Shown here piece after piece: positions 41,202 to 53,662 of a stretch of 64,000 nucleotides of DNA. Origin of the DNA: Plectosphaerella cucumerina (lineage: Eukaryota; Ascomycota; Sordariomycetes; Glomerellales; Plectosphaerellaceae). Position 1 is the first letter of the stretch, and the number at the start of each line of letters is the position of its first letter. Both the position numbers and the translations under genes were made by a program. Location of the stretch: contig JAGPXD010000001.1 of assembly GCA_020746995.1 (NCBI GenBank), positions 124,001 through 188,000 of the forward strand. Reading direction: 5' to 3'. The notes under the pieces were generated by a model. It had not been told where the DNA came from and searched no databases. It was given only the letters and a program-made list of their open reading frames with translations.

Positions 41202-44200
41202 ATGTCCGCCATGGACAAGCCAAACGGCTATACAAACGGCTACGCCAAAGGGCCCAAGATGAACGGAATCAATGAACATGTCGTCGGGACGAAGAGATCT
41301 TCCCCTTCCGCTAGGGGTTCAAGCCTTTTCGCCCGTCTTTTCAGCATCGCTGCCAGGTACTGTTGCTCTCCCGCATCATCCGCGTCTCGTTCTCCCACTG
41401 ACCGACACCGCTCCCAGACTCGCCACTTGGTACTCAATCATCTCCATCTTGTTCCGCTGCCCCGCGACTCTCGAGCTGTGCGACGAAACAACGCCCAAGA
41501 TCTGCAAGCCCTACTTCCAAGCCAAGTCATTCGTCTCGCCCCATCTCGAGCCCTATTACGACGCCTACGCAGCCCCGTACATTGAGCTGGCGCGCCCATA
41601 CTACGACACCGCAGAAAAGAAGGTTATTTCCCCTGCAAGGACCTACGCAGTCAAGTACGGCGGCCCCGTAGTTAGCCAGGCCCAGGCCTACGGTGAGACG
41701 CAGTGGAACCAGAGGGTGCAGCCGCAGCTCGCCGGCTACCAGAAGCTTGTCCAGGAGCAATACGACGAAAAGGTGTCCCCTCATGTCGCCAGTGCCTCGG
41801 CCGCGGTTGGTCCCTATTACGACATCGCCCGCACCAGCGCCCTCCAGACTTATCACGAGATTATCTTCCCGTCGTATGAGCTGGCCCGGCCCTACCTTGC
41901 CCAGGGCTACGGCGTTGCTTCGCAGTTTGCCACTGAAACGGCCATCCCTTCCTTGTTCTGGACATGGAACAAGACATACGTCTTCCTCGATACGACCGTC
42001 TGGCCTCAGGTTCGCGTCTTGTACGTCCAGAACGTCGAGCCTCAGCTTGCGCGCATTGGCCAGCGTCTCGGCCGCTACAGGGAGAAGTCCAAGCTTCCCG
42101 TGGAGAGTGTGTCTGAGAGGTATGTACACCCTTCGCTGTGCCTCCAAGCATTATTGCTAACGACTTCGTAGTGTCTACTCGGCCACCTCCTCCTTCTCCA
42201 AGCCGACATCGTCTGTCTCCTCTTCCTCTGCCCCTGAGAGCACTGCTTCTCAGACCGTCGATGATATCCCGATCCCCGATCCGGCCGAAATTGCCAAGCA
42301 TGACGCGTCCGAGCAGGTGATTCCCCCGCCAACGCCGAGAAGCCCGCCGAGGATACCACAAAGACACCCCAGGAGATCGTCATGGAAGACCTCGAGCAAT
42401 GGCAGACCAAGTTCGCCAAGGCTGCCGACGAGGGAGCCGCCGAGATCGAGGAACGCATCGACGAGATTTCCAAGGACATGATCAAGAACGACGTGAACAA
42501 GACCGGCAAGAGCCTCGTTGCCAAGCTTCAGGACACCTCCAGGGCTCAGATCAACGCTCTTCAGGCCTCCATCATCGAAATTGTAGGCAAGAACGGGCCT
42601 GATGCCGGCGACGAAATCATCGCCGCCGTCCGCAAGGCTGGTCTGGTCGTCAAGCAGAATGCCCAGGCTGTCCGCGACTGGAAGAACACTTTCGAGAGTG
42701 ACATGGAGACTGCTATCACCAAGGCCGCCGAAAACCACTTCAAGATCCTCGAAAGTATCCGCGATCTCGCCCTGCAGCGTATCGGCATGAAGTGGGCATG
42801 GATGGATGGCATTACCTACAAGGACTGGGCCAAATTCCATGAGCTCAAGGACAAGTTTGACGAGTGGACCGACGACCTGAAGAAGCTCATTGTCACCCAC
42901 CCCGCTCTCGACGATACCCGCGAGGCATCTGGGCGCATTGAGGACTCTGCCATGTCCGTTGCCCAGGAGGCCGCCCAGGAACTCGCCAGGCTGAAGCAGG
43001 TTGGCTTCTGGAAGCTCGCGGCTGCCGATGTCACCGACAACTTCGACAGTGATGCCATGCGCGATGCTGCCGACGCTGCTGAGCAGGCAAAGATTGAGGT
43101 TGCCGAACGCGCAGCTGCCGAGCGCGTGGCCTCGGAGCAGGCGGCTGCCGAGCGCGTCGCCGCAGAGAAGGCAGCTGCCGATGCTGGCGAAGCTGCTGCT
43201 CCCAACAACGATGCTCAGACTGCTGACTTGCCTGTCGAGGCTGACGCCGATACTTCTCAGCCCGATGTGGATCCTCTTGAGTCTGCCGCGAACGTTATCG
43301 AGAACGACTCGCCAGCCACCAACTTGCACAAGGAATCCGTCATTCCCGACGCCGCAAATGACGTTGTCGCTGAAGCCTCCGAAGCGGCAGCCAGTGTGGT
43401 CAGCCAAGTATCGAGTGCAGTCATCGGCAGCGAGTCCTCGACGACATCGCCTGATCTCGCATCGACCGTTGTGCCCGGCGATGACATGACCTTCGTAGTC
43501 AACAACACCGGAAGCAGCCCTGCCGACGATGACTCCCAGCAGCCCCTGAACCCGGAGGACAAGGCAGAGGAGAAGCTTAATGGCCAACTCGATGAGGAGA
43601 TCGTCGCTGAATCGGTCGAAGACCAGCCGGTCGAGGCTGAGACGGCAACTGTCAAGCCTGCCTTCCTCGGTGCCATGGCACAGGAGGTCCCCAACCGCGG
43701 GGGTCCCATCCTGGACGAGGACCCCGAGGATGCTACAGACTCGTACTCCGCGAAGGCACAGGAAGCCTATGCTCAGGCTGTTGCACAGGCGTCTCAAAAG
43801 TACTCAATCGCCATGTCTGCGGTTTCCGCCAAGCTCTACGGAACACCTGAGCCCGAGCCCGTCCAGGAGGAGATGTTCGCCGGCATCGCGGCACGATTCG
43901 CCGCCGCCACCAATGCCGCCAACTCGCGCCTAAGCGATGCTCTTGATGCGGCGTCCAAGGGCGTCTACGGCCAGTCAACACCTACGCCCACTCCGTCCTA
44001 CGACTGGAGCCAGATCGAGGCGATTGCGGCACAGCGCCTGTTTGAGGGACGTGTCTGGGCTGAGGAGCAGTACGAAGCTGCCAAGATTGCTCTCGGCCTG
44101 GCCACTGCGACCCCGACTGCGACGAACGAAAAGCTGCTTGATCAGGCCAAGGCAAACTACTACGCCGGACTCGGCGCCGCGCAAGCCAGATACTCCGAGT

Positions 44201-44841
44201 TCCTGGCCTCTGCCGCTGCCGCCATGAACACTTTCACTGCTATTCCCACGCCCACTGACGCGGCGGGCACTGTGTCTTCGGTCGCTTCCAAAGCTACCGA
44301 ATCGGCCGGCGCCCTTGCATCTGGTGCCTCGGTTGACGGGCTGCACGTCGTGTCCGTTGTTGGTGACGGGTTCAACGCCGCAGCCTCAGTCGTCGGCGAG
44401 GCCGTAAACGCCGCCGCTCAGGAGGTACTCGATGCCGCCCAGGCAGTGGAGCGTGGTGTTACCGAGTCGTGGGAGAACGTCGTCGCCCATCTGAGCGCTC
44501 AGATCTACGGCGCACCGACTCCCACATCGTGGTTCGGCAATGCCAAGCACGACGCCGAGGAGTATGCCGCGCAGGCTTCCAGCCAGGCAGCCAAGCAATA
44601 CGAAATTGTCTATGCTATTATTCAGGAGCTTGTTGTGGGCAAAGAGCCTACCTTCTCGGAAAGCGTCCTGAGCCGCGTCCAGGCCGCTTACGCCACCGGT
44701 GCGTCGTCAGCTTCTGCCTACTTCAGCCAGGCTACTCAAGCAGCGGGAGACTCTGCCAACGCAGCGCGCGAGAAGGCCAATGCCGCCGCCGCCGCTGCCG
44801 CCGATGCTATCAGGCAGAACCTTGGTCGCGACGAGCTCTGA
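41202..44841 (+). CDS. Large fungal helical-repeat protein (of the type often mislabelled 'transcription factor hoxa13')
   Basis: No homeodomain is present; function unknown. Four exons fit, 41202-41356, 41418-42119, 42172-42316 and 42373-44841, giving 1156 residues. The last intron has donor GTGATT and acceptor CCCCAG and restores the frame. An N-terminal hydrophobic stretch (LATWYSIISILF) is followed by Pro/Tyr-punctuated amphipathic helices (PYYDAYAAPYIELARPYYD). A middle region is rich in E/A/K, and the C-terminal half has repeats ending in similar turns: AKLYGTPEPEP, KGVYGQSTPTPTP and AQIYGAPTPT. Such long amphipathic 11-mer-like helices occur in lipid-droplet or membrane-surface proteins, which is my inference. 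Composition is very Ala-rich. Confidence 0.75.
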
Positions 44842-45344
44842 GCCTTCTGTCAGTCACGGGCGACGAAGCCCAGTTTTTTCCACACTCTTTTTACTTCTTG
44901 ATACCCTCGTCCTGCTTTTTTTTGGTACACTATCAATGTCGCAACGTGGTATGATGACCAGAGAGGCCGGATCGGGAGGCGACCAAGGGGAGGCAGGCAG
45001 CAACAATGGGATCCAGGAGGACGGGAGGGTTTGGGATCATGCGTAATATGGTACTGAGCAGGCGTTTGTAATTTACTTTCCTAAGCTCCTTTCCTTGGCT
45101 GGGCCTCACCTACCTAGTCGAGACGTACGACGCAACGAAATCATGGATGCGCTCTCAAGACCCTCATCGATCCTCCAAGTTTGCCTCGGTGAACGGTGAA
45201 CGGTGAACGTTTGGACAACACCGTTGCTGACACAGCCATGCGGCGGGGAATGCAGCGGGAAGCCGAAGATCTGCATCTGCTCCTCATCTGCATCCCCTCG
45301 TCCCCGCAGCCTCACCTCGACCTCGCATCAGCAACACCAACAAG
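44842..45344. other. Tandem gap before SDR gene
   Basis: About 500 bases with the 3' end of the helical-repeat gene and the SDR promoter. It contains three exact tandem copies of a 7-mer (45189-45209). Confidence 0.5.
45189..45209 (+). repeat. Three tandem copies of GGTGAAC
   Basis: Exact heptamer repeat x3, about 135 bases before the SDR start. Possibly a clustered binding site, more likely slippage. Confidence 0.6.
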
Positions 45345-46371
45345 ATGGCCGCATTCTCGGTATCAGGCAAGACTGCCATCGTGACTGGAGCAGGATCAGG
45401 TTGGTCTTCTCCGGCTGCCTACAACTTTCGACGGCCCAGCTTACAGACACGGCGTAGGCATCAATCTTGCGTTCTCCGAATTGCTCCTTTCCTTCGGCTG
45501 TAACGTGGTTCTTGCAGACCTTTCGCTCCGCCCCGAGGCGCAACTCGTCGTCTCGAAATACGATGGCACCAACGATACTCCGCGGGCTGTCTTCGTCCAG
45601 ACGGACGTAACATCTTGGCCGGCGCTCACTAACATGTTCCGCGTCGCTCTGGCCGAGTTCGGAGACTTCGACATTGTTTGCCCTGGGGCTGGCGTCTACG
45701 AGCCTCAGTGGTCGAGCTTCTGGCTGCCTCCGGGCTCGCTGCAGAGTAGAGACCCTCCCGACAGCGGACACTACAGTCAGCTAGATATCAACCTCACGCA
45801 CCCCATCCGCGTGACGCAGCTCGCAATCTCCCACTGGCTGCACCCGTCAACCTATGCGGCGGACTCGAAGTGGCCAGCTCCTCAAGCGGCGTCGCTGGAA
45901 TCAAATCCCAAGCGCGTCGTGCACTTGTCATCCCTCGCGGGACAGCTCCCCGTCTTCCGAGCACCGATGTATGGCGCTTCAAAGTTTGCCATATCCGGCT
46001 TCGTCAGGTGCCTGGCGCCGCTCGAGTCAGAGAAGGGGATCAGGGTCACCGCTGTGGCCCCGGGAATTGTGCGGACGCCTTTGTGGACGGAGAACCCAGA
46101 CAAGCTTGCAAACGTCGACCAAGAGCGAGACGGGTGGGTGACGCCCGAGGAGGTCGCGGAGGCCATGGTCAGATTGATCCAGGATGAGGAGTTTGTCGGG
46201 GGCACGGTGTTAGAGGTTGGCAAGGGCAGCACTCGGGTTGTCCACGCCTACAATGACCCGGGCCCAGACATGAGCCCCGGAAAGGGTTTGATTACGGGCA
46301 ACGCGTCTAAGGGGGATGACATGGTGCGCGGATGGCTGAACGACAAGTCAATTTGGGGGGCCAAGGATTGA
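45345..46371 (+). CDS. Short-chain dehydrogenase/reductase (15-hydroxyprostaglandin-dehydrogenase-like)
   Basis: NAD(P)-dependent SDR with unknown substrate. Two exons, 45345-45399 and 45458-46371, give 322 residues. The glycine motif is TGAGSGIN (the usual last Gly replaced by Asn). VVLADL at the end of beta-2, with its Asp, favours NAD over NADP. CPGAGVYEP stands where NNAG is usual, and the catalytic YGASK follows SSLAG. C-terminal blocks GIRVTAVAPGIVRTPLWTE and GWVTPEEVAEAMVRLIQDEE match fungal 15-PGDH-like enzymes. The intron (donor GTTGGT, acceptor CGTAG) lies inside the glycine motif, so the frame without splicing loses the cofactor loop. Confidence 0.87.
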
Positions 46372-46858
46372 GATACGGAAGCATGTCAAGATGCGTTACT
46401 GAGAAAGGGTCAAGCTGTTGGCATGGCATTGACGATGGGTGTGCTTGACTGCTCGGTCGGAGTTTCCATCCAGATTGATGGCTCGGCCGTGTCTTAACCT
46501 CCTGCGTTTTATGATCCGTCTCCAAGCAAGCCCTCTACTCGTACGCGAACGAGAACGCTCCATAAGATGCTTCAAGGACCATAAGCATGGGCTTTTAGGT
46601 GATGCGTGGTTGGCAGGCTGACCTGCTGGTACGGGGCTTGGCGCATCGCAACGTGGTGATTTCCCCTGGACCAACCAGCAGCTCCAAATGCCTTGCCATT
46701 GATTTCGCTTACCCTCTCGCCCGACGCTGCAGGGGGCTTACAGGCAACCTTCCCGTGTGGGATAAAAATGTAAGAAACTTGAAGGTCGTGCCCACCAGCT
46801 CTGTTCATTGCGCACCAACCTGTTCTGCTTGCCATCAAGTGCGGCTTTCGCCCTCACG
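46372..46858. other. Tandem gap before GH76 gene
   Basis: About 490 bases; contains the SDR 3' end and GH76 promoter. Nothing else seen. Confidence 0.5.
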
Positions 46859-48384
46859 ATGATGGCGCGCTTGTTCATCTCGCCCCTGAGGGCTATCGTT
46901 CTCCTATCTGTGGGACTTCCTTCGGCGACGGCTCAGGTGTACAAACTCGGTGACCGAAACGACATTGTTGCTTCGGCGCGGATGCTCGCTTTCGACCTCA
47001 TGACATTTTACGACGGGAACGAGACGGGAAGGGTTCCAGGGCTGCTTCCCGGGCCACCGAGTGAGGGTTTGGGAGACTACTACTGGGGGCAGGCTGCTCA
47101 TTTCTGGGCCACCTTCATCGATTACTGGAGTGCCACTGGTGACGAGACATACAATGACTTGACCACCCAGGGGCTCCTCCACCAGGTCGGCGACAGCAAC
47201 GATTTTTCGCCCTTCAACCAAACCCGCACCCTTTCCAACGACGATCAGTGTGGCTGGGGGACGGTAGCGATGCTCGCCGCAGAGAGCCGTTTCCCAAGCC
47301 CTGACGGTGCACCAGGGTGGCTGTCGATCGCTCAGAACGTCTTTGAGCAACTTGCCTGGCGGTTTGACCAAGAAGAGGGAGGTGCATGTGGAGGAGGTCT
47401 TCGTTGGTCGGTATTGTCACAGAATCAGGGGTACGGATTCAAGCAGACCCAGGCCACCGGCTGTTTCCTCAACCTCGCCGCCCGTCTCGCTAGACACACG
47501 GGCAATGAGACGTACACGAACTATGCGGACAAGTCCTGGGACTGGATGTACAATGTTGGGTTCATTGACGACGACACATGGAGAGTCTATGATGGAAGTC
47601 ACGCAGAGCTCAACTGCACTGCTGATAGTCTCATCAAGACGACGTTCTCTGTGGTCATCTCTTCGATTGCACAGGGTTCAGCCTTCATGTACAACCAGGT
47701 GAGCACTTCCTCCTCCCTTTCCCGCCTCGAAAAGCATGTCATCATCCTGACCTCCCTGCTCCCTGTCCATAGACCCAGTCCGACGTCTGGCGGAACCGCA
47801 CCTCCAACCTGACACAGCGGTTCCTGACTGACTTCGTCGAAGACAATGGCGCCTTCTTTGAGCTGCCTTGCGAGAGGGTCACAGGTCAATGCAAATCAGA
47901 TATGCTAGGCTTCAAGGGCCTGGCCCACCGTTGGCTTGCGAGCAGCAGCCAGGTAGCCCCGTTCCTACGCGAGAAGCTCCTGCCCGCCCTACGCGCCTCG
48001 GCGCAGACAGCCGTGGACCAATGCACCGGCGGCGCGTCGAGTCGCCAGTGCGGTTTCTACTGGAGCAAGGGCAGGTTCATCGACCCTGAGGTGGACGCCA
48101 CAACCGGTCTCAGCGAGCAGATGAGCGTGCTGGGTGCCGTGTTGAGCCTTTTGATTCCAGAGGTCGATGCGCCAGCTCTGCAGTCGGCTGATCCAGTAGG
48201 GGGATCAGACAATGCGAACGGGGACGAGGACGAGGACGAGAGGGGGAATGGGAATGGCTCTGATGACGGCAATGCAAACAACAGCACCCCGGATGGAGGC
48301 TCAGGGGCTGGTAGTCTCCAAGGTGCCAGTCTCTTGGCTACGATTGCTGGCGTGTGTGCCTTGGGAGTGATGAGTTGGTGCTAG
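46859..48384 (+). CDS. Glycoside hydrolase family 76 protein, GPI-anchored (DFG5/DCW1-like)
   Basis: Predicted cell-wall endo-alpha-1,6-mannanase/transglycosidase; relatives transfer GPI-mannoproteins from membrane to wall glucan. Two exons, 46859-47698 and 47773-48384, give 483 residues. A signal peptide (about 1-26, ending SATAQ) precedes the (alpha/alpha)6-barrel sequence with family runs YYWGQAAHFWATFIDYW, DDQCGWGTVAM, GGGLRW and the catalytic Asp pair in GFIDDDTWRVYDG. Several N-x-S/T sites follow. The tail is Asn/Asp/Gly/Ser-rich and ends in a hydrophobic segment (ASLLATIAGVCALGVMSW), the GPI-signal pattern. A second ATG follows directly at 46862. Confidence 0.9.
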
Positions 48385-50122
48385 ACCAACTGGCTGTAAG
48401 AGTGCGTGTTTGTACTGTAGCTTCAAGTAATCGAAGGGAGGGGTTGGTAATGATGGTTGCTGTACAGTCATGATGCTACTCTAAGGTCGTGGCGACATGT
48501 CCACTCTTCGCCCGGGCATGAAGAAATTGCGGTCAAGTCGCCGGCGTCTAGCCAGAGTTTTGTGAGCTTGCATGGTTCGGTGCAGCAAGGAGGGCCTTCA
48601 TGTCGCGGGCAATCGAAAGTCCGTCCCTACGGGTCCCGGGAGTGTGTACGTGCACATGTGCTGGTCCCGTCCATGGCAGTCTGCACACACCTGACACGTT
48701 GGGGAGGTCGATCGCTTTCTGTCAACTATCAGCAAACTTGCTGACGGCTTCTGTCGCGCCGTGTTCCTTGATGATTCAACGACAGTACACCTGTAGCTTG
48801 AACAGGTCGCCATATTCGGAGAAGACAAGGAGTCCGTGGGAGTTCAGGGAGTAGTGGTGCCATAAGGAGCCACGGAGAGCGGCGGGCAGCAGCGGATTCG
48901 GACAAACGGTAAGATTAGGCCCCAAACACCGGGCCATTTCTTGACACAGAGCCACTAGGCGGGGGTAACAACGGGTTCGAAGAGGTGCTGGAAGAGAAGA
49001 ACAAGCCTTAGAAGGCAGCGTCCTGCCGCCTTGGTCAGTTGCTGCGCTGCTCAGCATCGCCATACTTTGGTGTAAGATATGTATGCCTGTCCAACCAACA
49101 CACCACCACTGGTCTAGGCAGCGGAATTTCCATCCGAATCGATTGGCGAGTGTCTGAGTTTGTGGTACCCTGAGGCAGGCCAGACCATCAAGCGGTTCGG
49201 ATGGGCGGCGCGATCCGTCGTGCTCGAAATACCCAGGTAACAAGGTAGGTTCGGACTGCCGCATCATCTGGTATGCTGATGATCAGGCTCGGAGAAATGA
49301 CCAGCATCCCAGGCAATATTTGATGGGATGGCTGCCGTTGTCGTGATGGCTTGGCCAGGCGGACAGAACAGTTGAACATGTCAGGTGACTAGGACTCGTG
49401 TCGTGCTTGCGAATTCTCCCGCCGCCCGGGGCCAATGCGAGGTACGTACCGAAACCTAACCTTGTTCAGAATAGACCAAACTCCACATGCTGCAGGCTTC
49501 CATCATTTGTGCCAATCAAACCGCCTAGATTCGAGATCGGCTCCGCCGACCGGGTGGAACATCCACCAGGCAGCAGTTCGCGGGACAGCTGAGAGGTGTG
49601 CTTGGCCTCGAACAACCCCTCGCAAGTCAGGCCGACACCCCTTCGACGACACTGGACATCCCGGCACCCAGGCGACAATGCGAGCTGGCTCAGTATCGAC
49701 GCCGCCTACAGTGGAGACCTCATAGGCATCAGAATTACTCTCTCGGGCCAGACACGCTTCATCTGCTGGCACCTCCTCATCTCTGGGAGCCCAGACGCTT
49801 CCCCTCACCTCACAGCAAGCAACTATTGCGATTCCTTCACCACCACCCAGGCATCTCAGCATCAACATCGCCTTTGTGCCTCTGTCGCAGCTCCAGAACA
49901 TCGACCGGCCAGAGACGGAACACACAGTTCTGACCATTGCGGTCTGTCTCTTCGACTCGACAACTCACCAACGCCGCCCTTCGTGGCCTCCACCATGACC
50001 TGAAGCCCCGCCTGGAACCAACCCACGTCCGGCTTTGCTTCTCAGGTTCTGCCGTATACGACCCCTCTTTTTAGTCCCCCGAGCTACACGCCTATTGCTT
50101 GTCTAAAGGACATCCCGTCATC
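48385..50122. other. 1.7-kb intergenic region before the HeLo-like/protease gene
   Basis: Tandem gap. The last 500 bases are C-rich with open frames (49596-50003) that look like leader sequence. No gene, RNA or repeat recognised. Confidence 0.45.
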
Positions 50123-53100
50123 ATGGAGGGCCTCCCAACAGGGGGCTATGAGCTGCAGTTCCAGCGGAATCTCAGTCGGCTCTACGATGACACTAAGAAG
50201 TCATCCGACTTTGTCTCCCAGTCTATGCAGAACGCTGAGGATCCTGACATCAAAGTCTTGCATCGAAAGCTCCGGATCCAGAAGGACCGCTTCGTCAGCT
50301 GGGGCGTCGAATGGTCCGACACTAACCAGACGGCTGAGATCGATGAGTCTCTTACCAAGGCTGGCCTGAGCGAGATCGTCGGCAGTATCCTTTCTACCAT
50401 CAGGGACATCCTTGCCGAGGCCGAACCGCTATGGCTAAGCTCAAGGAGTCTCGTCGGCCGCACCGCCCGGCCCGAAAAGTCCAAGGCTGACCTGAAGCTT
50501 CCCATCGTTGAATGGGACAAAGGCCGCTTTGAAGACCTCATCCGAGACCTCACCACCTCTGTCGACACCCTGTATGACCTCTCCAGGACCCGTTCCGGCG
50601 CCGCTTTGCCGCACGCCAGTCGCCCAAAGACACTCAAGTCTCAGTCTTCAATGGATGTTTCCAAATCGTTCGAATCGACTCGCGTCCAAACCCCGCAGCA
50701 GCTTGACCCTTCGACACTCACAGGCCTGCGATCCATGCAGGCCGGCGCGTCCCAAGACGCCCCAGACTCAACATCCAGAGATGTTGTCTTCATGGATAAG
50801 CAGGCATGGGCCAACCTGGTCCAGAAGATTGGCCGCCAGACCTGGGCGCCTCTGCTTCTCGAGTTCGCCCCCTTCGATCCCATCTATGCCAGCACCGGTA
50901 TTTCACCTCCCATGGCACGATTTGAGAAGCTGTCTGGCGGCCTACACGAAGAGTCAAGAAGATCGCCAAACACCTGGACGGGTCTTCCACGCCTTCTCGG
51001 TTATTTTGAAGACTTCTCACGCCACAGGCTCGGTCTGGTGTACCAATTCCCACCGACCTTCACCGCCGTCTCCATCGAGGACAACGCGAACAGCCCCATC
51101 AACGATCTCAGCACTCTTGGCGACCTTCTCAACAGGCCCGATTTTGAACCCAGGCTGGAGGCCAAGTTCCGTCTCGCTAACAACCTCGCCAACACCGTCT
51201 TCGACCTCCACGCCAGGGGTGTTACCCATGGAAACCTGATCGACAGAAGCATCACCTTTTGCAACACCGCAAGCAGCGACAAGGGCAGCTCCACTGCCGG
51301 CGAGGTCGACATTCGTCGGCCGCTCGTCTCGTCGTTTGATTTGTTCCCCGAGGCCATGTCAGAGGTCCAACCCGACTCTTCCCTCGCTCTCTACCGCCAC
51401 CCGCTGGATCCTCGCACTCTCCCGGGCGGGCCCATCACGGACAAGACCGATACCAGGATTCTCGATCTCTACTCATTGGCCATGATCTTGGTTTCGATTG
51501 GTCTCTGGACCAAGCTTGAATACCTCGTTCCCGACCCCAGCTCGCCCTCCATTCCCGAGTCCATCCTCCAGCAACTCGCCATTCGATGCGGTACTCTATA
51601 CATGAAGGCAGTGCAAGCATGCTGGGACGCTGTCGACCAGGAGCTGGCGGGTAAGGCCTCGGGAGAGGTCCTTCTGTCGAACGTGCACACGAGGACAAGC
51701 CGATACCTGGAGGCATGTTGCATCCTGGACGGTGTCAGCGGTCTTGACGAGCGTCTGAGCCAGGACCTGGGCGATGTCCCAATCGTGCTCAAGGAGACGA
51801 AGAGGACTCAGCAGGCCAGTCCCTCGCAGGCTTCACTGGAAAAGTCAGCCCCGAAGCCGTCGCCTCGTTCGCCGCCACCGTCTGCCGACATTAAGCAGCC
51901 GTTCGAGACCAAAGCAACGACAGCCGGCACCAAAGCACCGCTAGGTATGTAATTGCTACCATGAGCTTCGTACTCATACTAATCTTGAACAGATACATTG
52001 TCCAAGCCTGCAAAGACCCGCCTGTACCCACAGGTGCCGCTCGCGCCGGAAATCATCGAACAGTGGAACGACTTCATCATGCCGCAGATCAACCAGGCAT
52101 TGCGACATTTCTACCGGAAGAACCCCGAGACCGTAGAGATCTCTCTGCAACCCGTTGGGCCCTCAATTCAAAAGGCGCGTCCCACCGTCCTGGTCGTCTG
52201 CACATCGGTCAGCAAAGTAAAGGCCATTCTCATCCGGAAGCTGGGCATCCTCTTCGATGCAGACTCCGAGTTTGGCCTCAAGGTCTGCAAGGGGCAGGTC
52301 CTGCGATCGCGGAAGCAACCTACCGAGTCTCGGCGAAGCCACGCGGGCGTCGACGACGCCGATGCCCCGAAAGCTGCCAACCCAGACTGGCAGGAACGAC
52401 CCAACAACGGCGCCAGCATTGGCGCCTGGATCGGGGATCGCCACCTCCCGCCTGTCAGCTTCGGTGGTTTGGTCATTGTCGACGACAAGCCTTATGGGAT
52501 GACGGTGCATCACATGCTCGACGATCAAGAGCAAATGCAGACGGCCAAATGCCCTGAGCCTCCCATGCGTAGCATGGCTAGACCGGATGACTCGTCGCTC
52601 CAGGCATTCTATGCCGACTCATCCGACTATTCTAGCGGATCCGATGACTACTCTGTCGAATTCTCGGACTCGGAATCCGAGGCGCCGTCAGAGACTGACA
52701 TGACGAGCGACATGTCGGATGACGAGAGCGACGACGGAGAATTTGACGAACCCGGTGACATTCCCGGCATCGAGCCTGGCCTCGGCGAAGGCTACATTGT
52801 CACCCAGCCAGCCATGGACGACGTCGATGACGATTTCTACCCGTCTAGCGAGACGGCGGATGAGGATCACCTCACAACGTTTGGCCTCGGCGAAATCTAC
52901 GCGTCCAGCGGCATTCGACGTCGAGAGCAGAACGGGCTCGTTCACGAAATTGACTGGGCGCTCTTCGAATTCCAGGACCACCGGCTGCCAGACGACAATT
53001 CCATGCCGAGACCAAAGTCTGCTTCAGGTTCGGCGGGGCTCAGGTCCAGACCCAAGTCGGATGAAGGTGCGAGCCTACATCCTACATCGGTGGCGCCAGC

Positions 53101-53662
53101 TTCTGACTTTCCGGGAATGCAGGTCCAGTGTGTGGCTCGCACGAGCGGCCTGCAGACGGGCCAGATCCTGTCTGCCAGAGCAAGCATCAAGATCTTTGGC
53201 CGAGCCTCGCCCAGCGACACGTGGGTAGTGAGCAGCCACCCTTCTTTGCCCGGCGTCGTTCGTGGTGAGAGCGGTGCAAAGCAGCTGCCCCTGGGTATCC
53301 CGGGCGACTCTGGGGCGTGGGTCGTGGAGCAGGAGAATGGTCGCGTCTGCGGCCACGTGCTGGCGTGGAGCGAAAGGAAGAAGGTGGCATACATCTGCCC
53401 GATGGACGTTTTGCTACGGGACATTTCTGAGACCCTCGAGGCAGATGTAAGATTGCCGGGCGGAGAGACGCTGGAGAGCGCCAGGGCGGGATGGGATTCG
53501 TCTCACAAGTCGAAGAAGACGCAGGCAGAGCAGGCCGCATCCCCATTTCTCGATGGCTCGGGTGAGCGTGATTGGGACAGGCAGGACCATGGCCAGAGTC
53601 TGGCTGCGCGGATGGGGCAGATGGACCTGCGGGGTTCGCGCTCAACATTTGGATACGACTGA
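50123..53662 (+). CDS. HeLo-like helical domain, pseudokinase and trypsin-like serine protease in one protein
   Basis: Not a named family that I can recall; probably a regulated cell-death or incompatibility factor (inference). Two exons, 50123-51944 and 51993-53662, give 1163 residues; the 48-nt intron has donor GTATGT, branch ACTAAT and acceptor ACAG. Residues about 1-155 resemble HeLo-like bundles (KLRIQKDRFVSWG at 49-61, WDKGRFEDLIRDL at 131-143) but lack the hydrophobic first helix. About 225-560 looks like a kinase fold (LGLVYQFP, LANNLANTVFDLHARG) with THGN at 368-371 in place of HRD and no DFG, so inactive. About 740-1090 is trypsin-like: His 780/781 in MTVHHML, Asp 928 in EIDWALFEF, Ser 1047 in PGDSGAW. 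An acidic Ser/Asp loop (about 815-900) splits the protease domain. The first ATG is 50123. Confidence 0.7.

Noticed and set aside
49596..50003. 135-codon frame before the HeLo-like gene
   Set aside because: His/Ser/Pro-rich, no family resemblance, and lies in a C-rich leader.
50099..50122. Upstream extension of the HeLo-like protein
   Set aside because: It would start at a TTG; the first ATG in frame is 50123.
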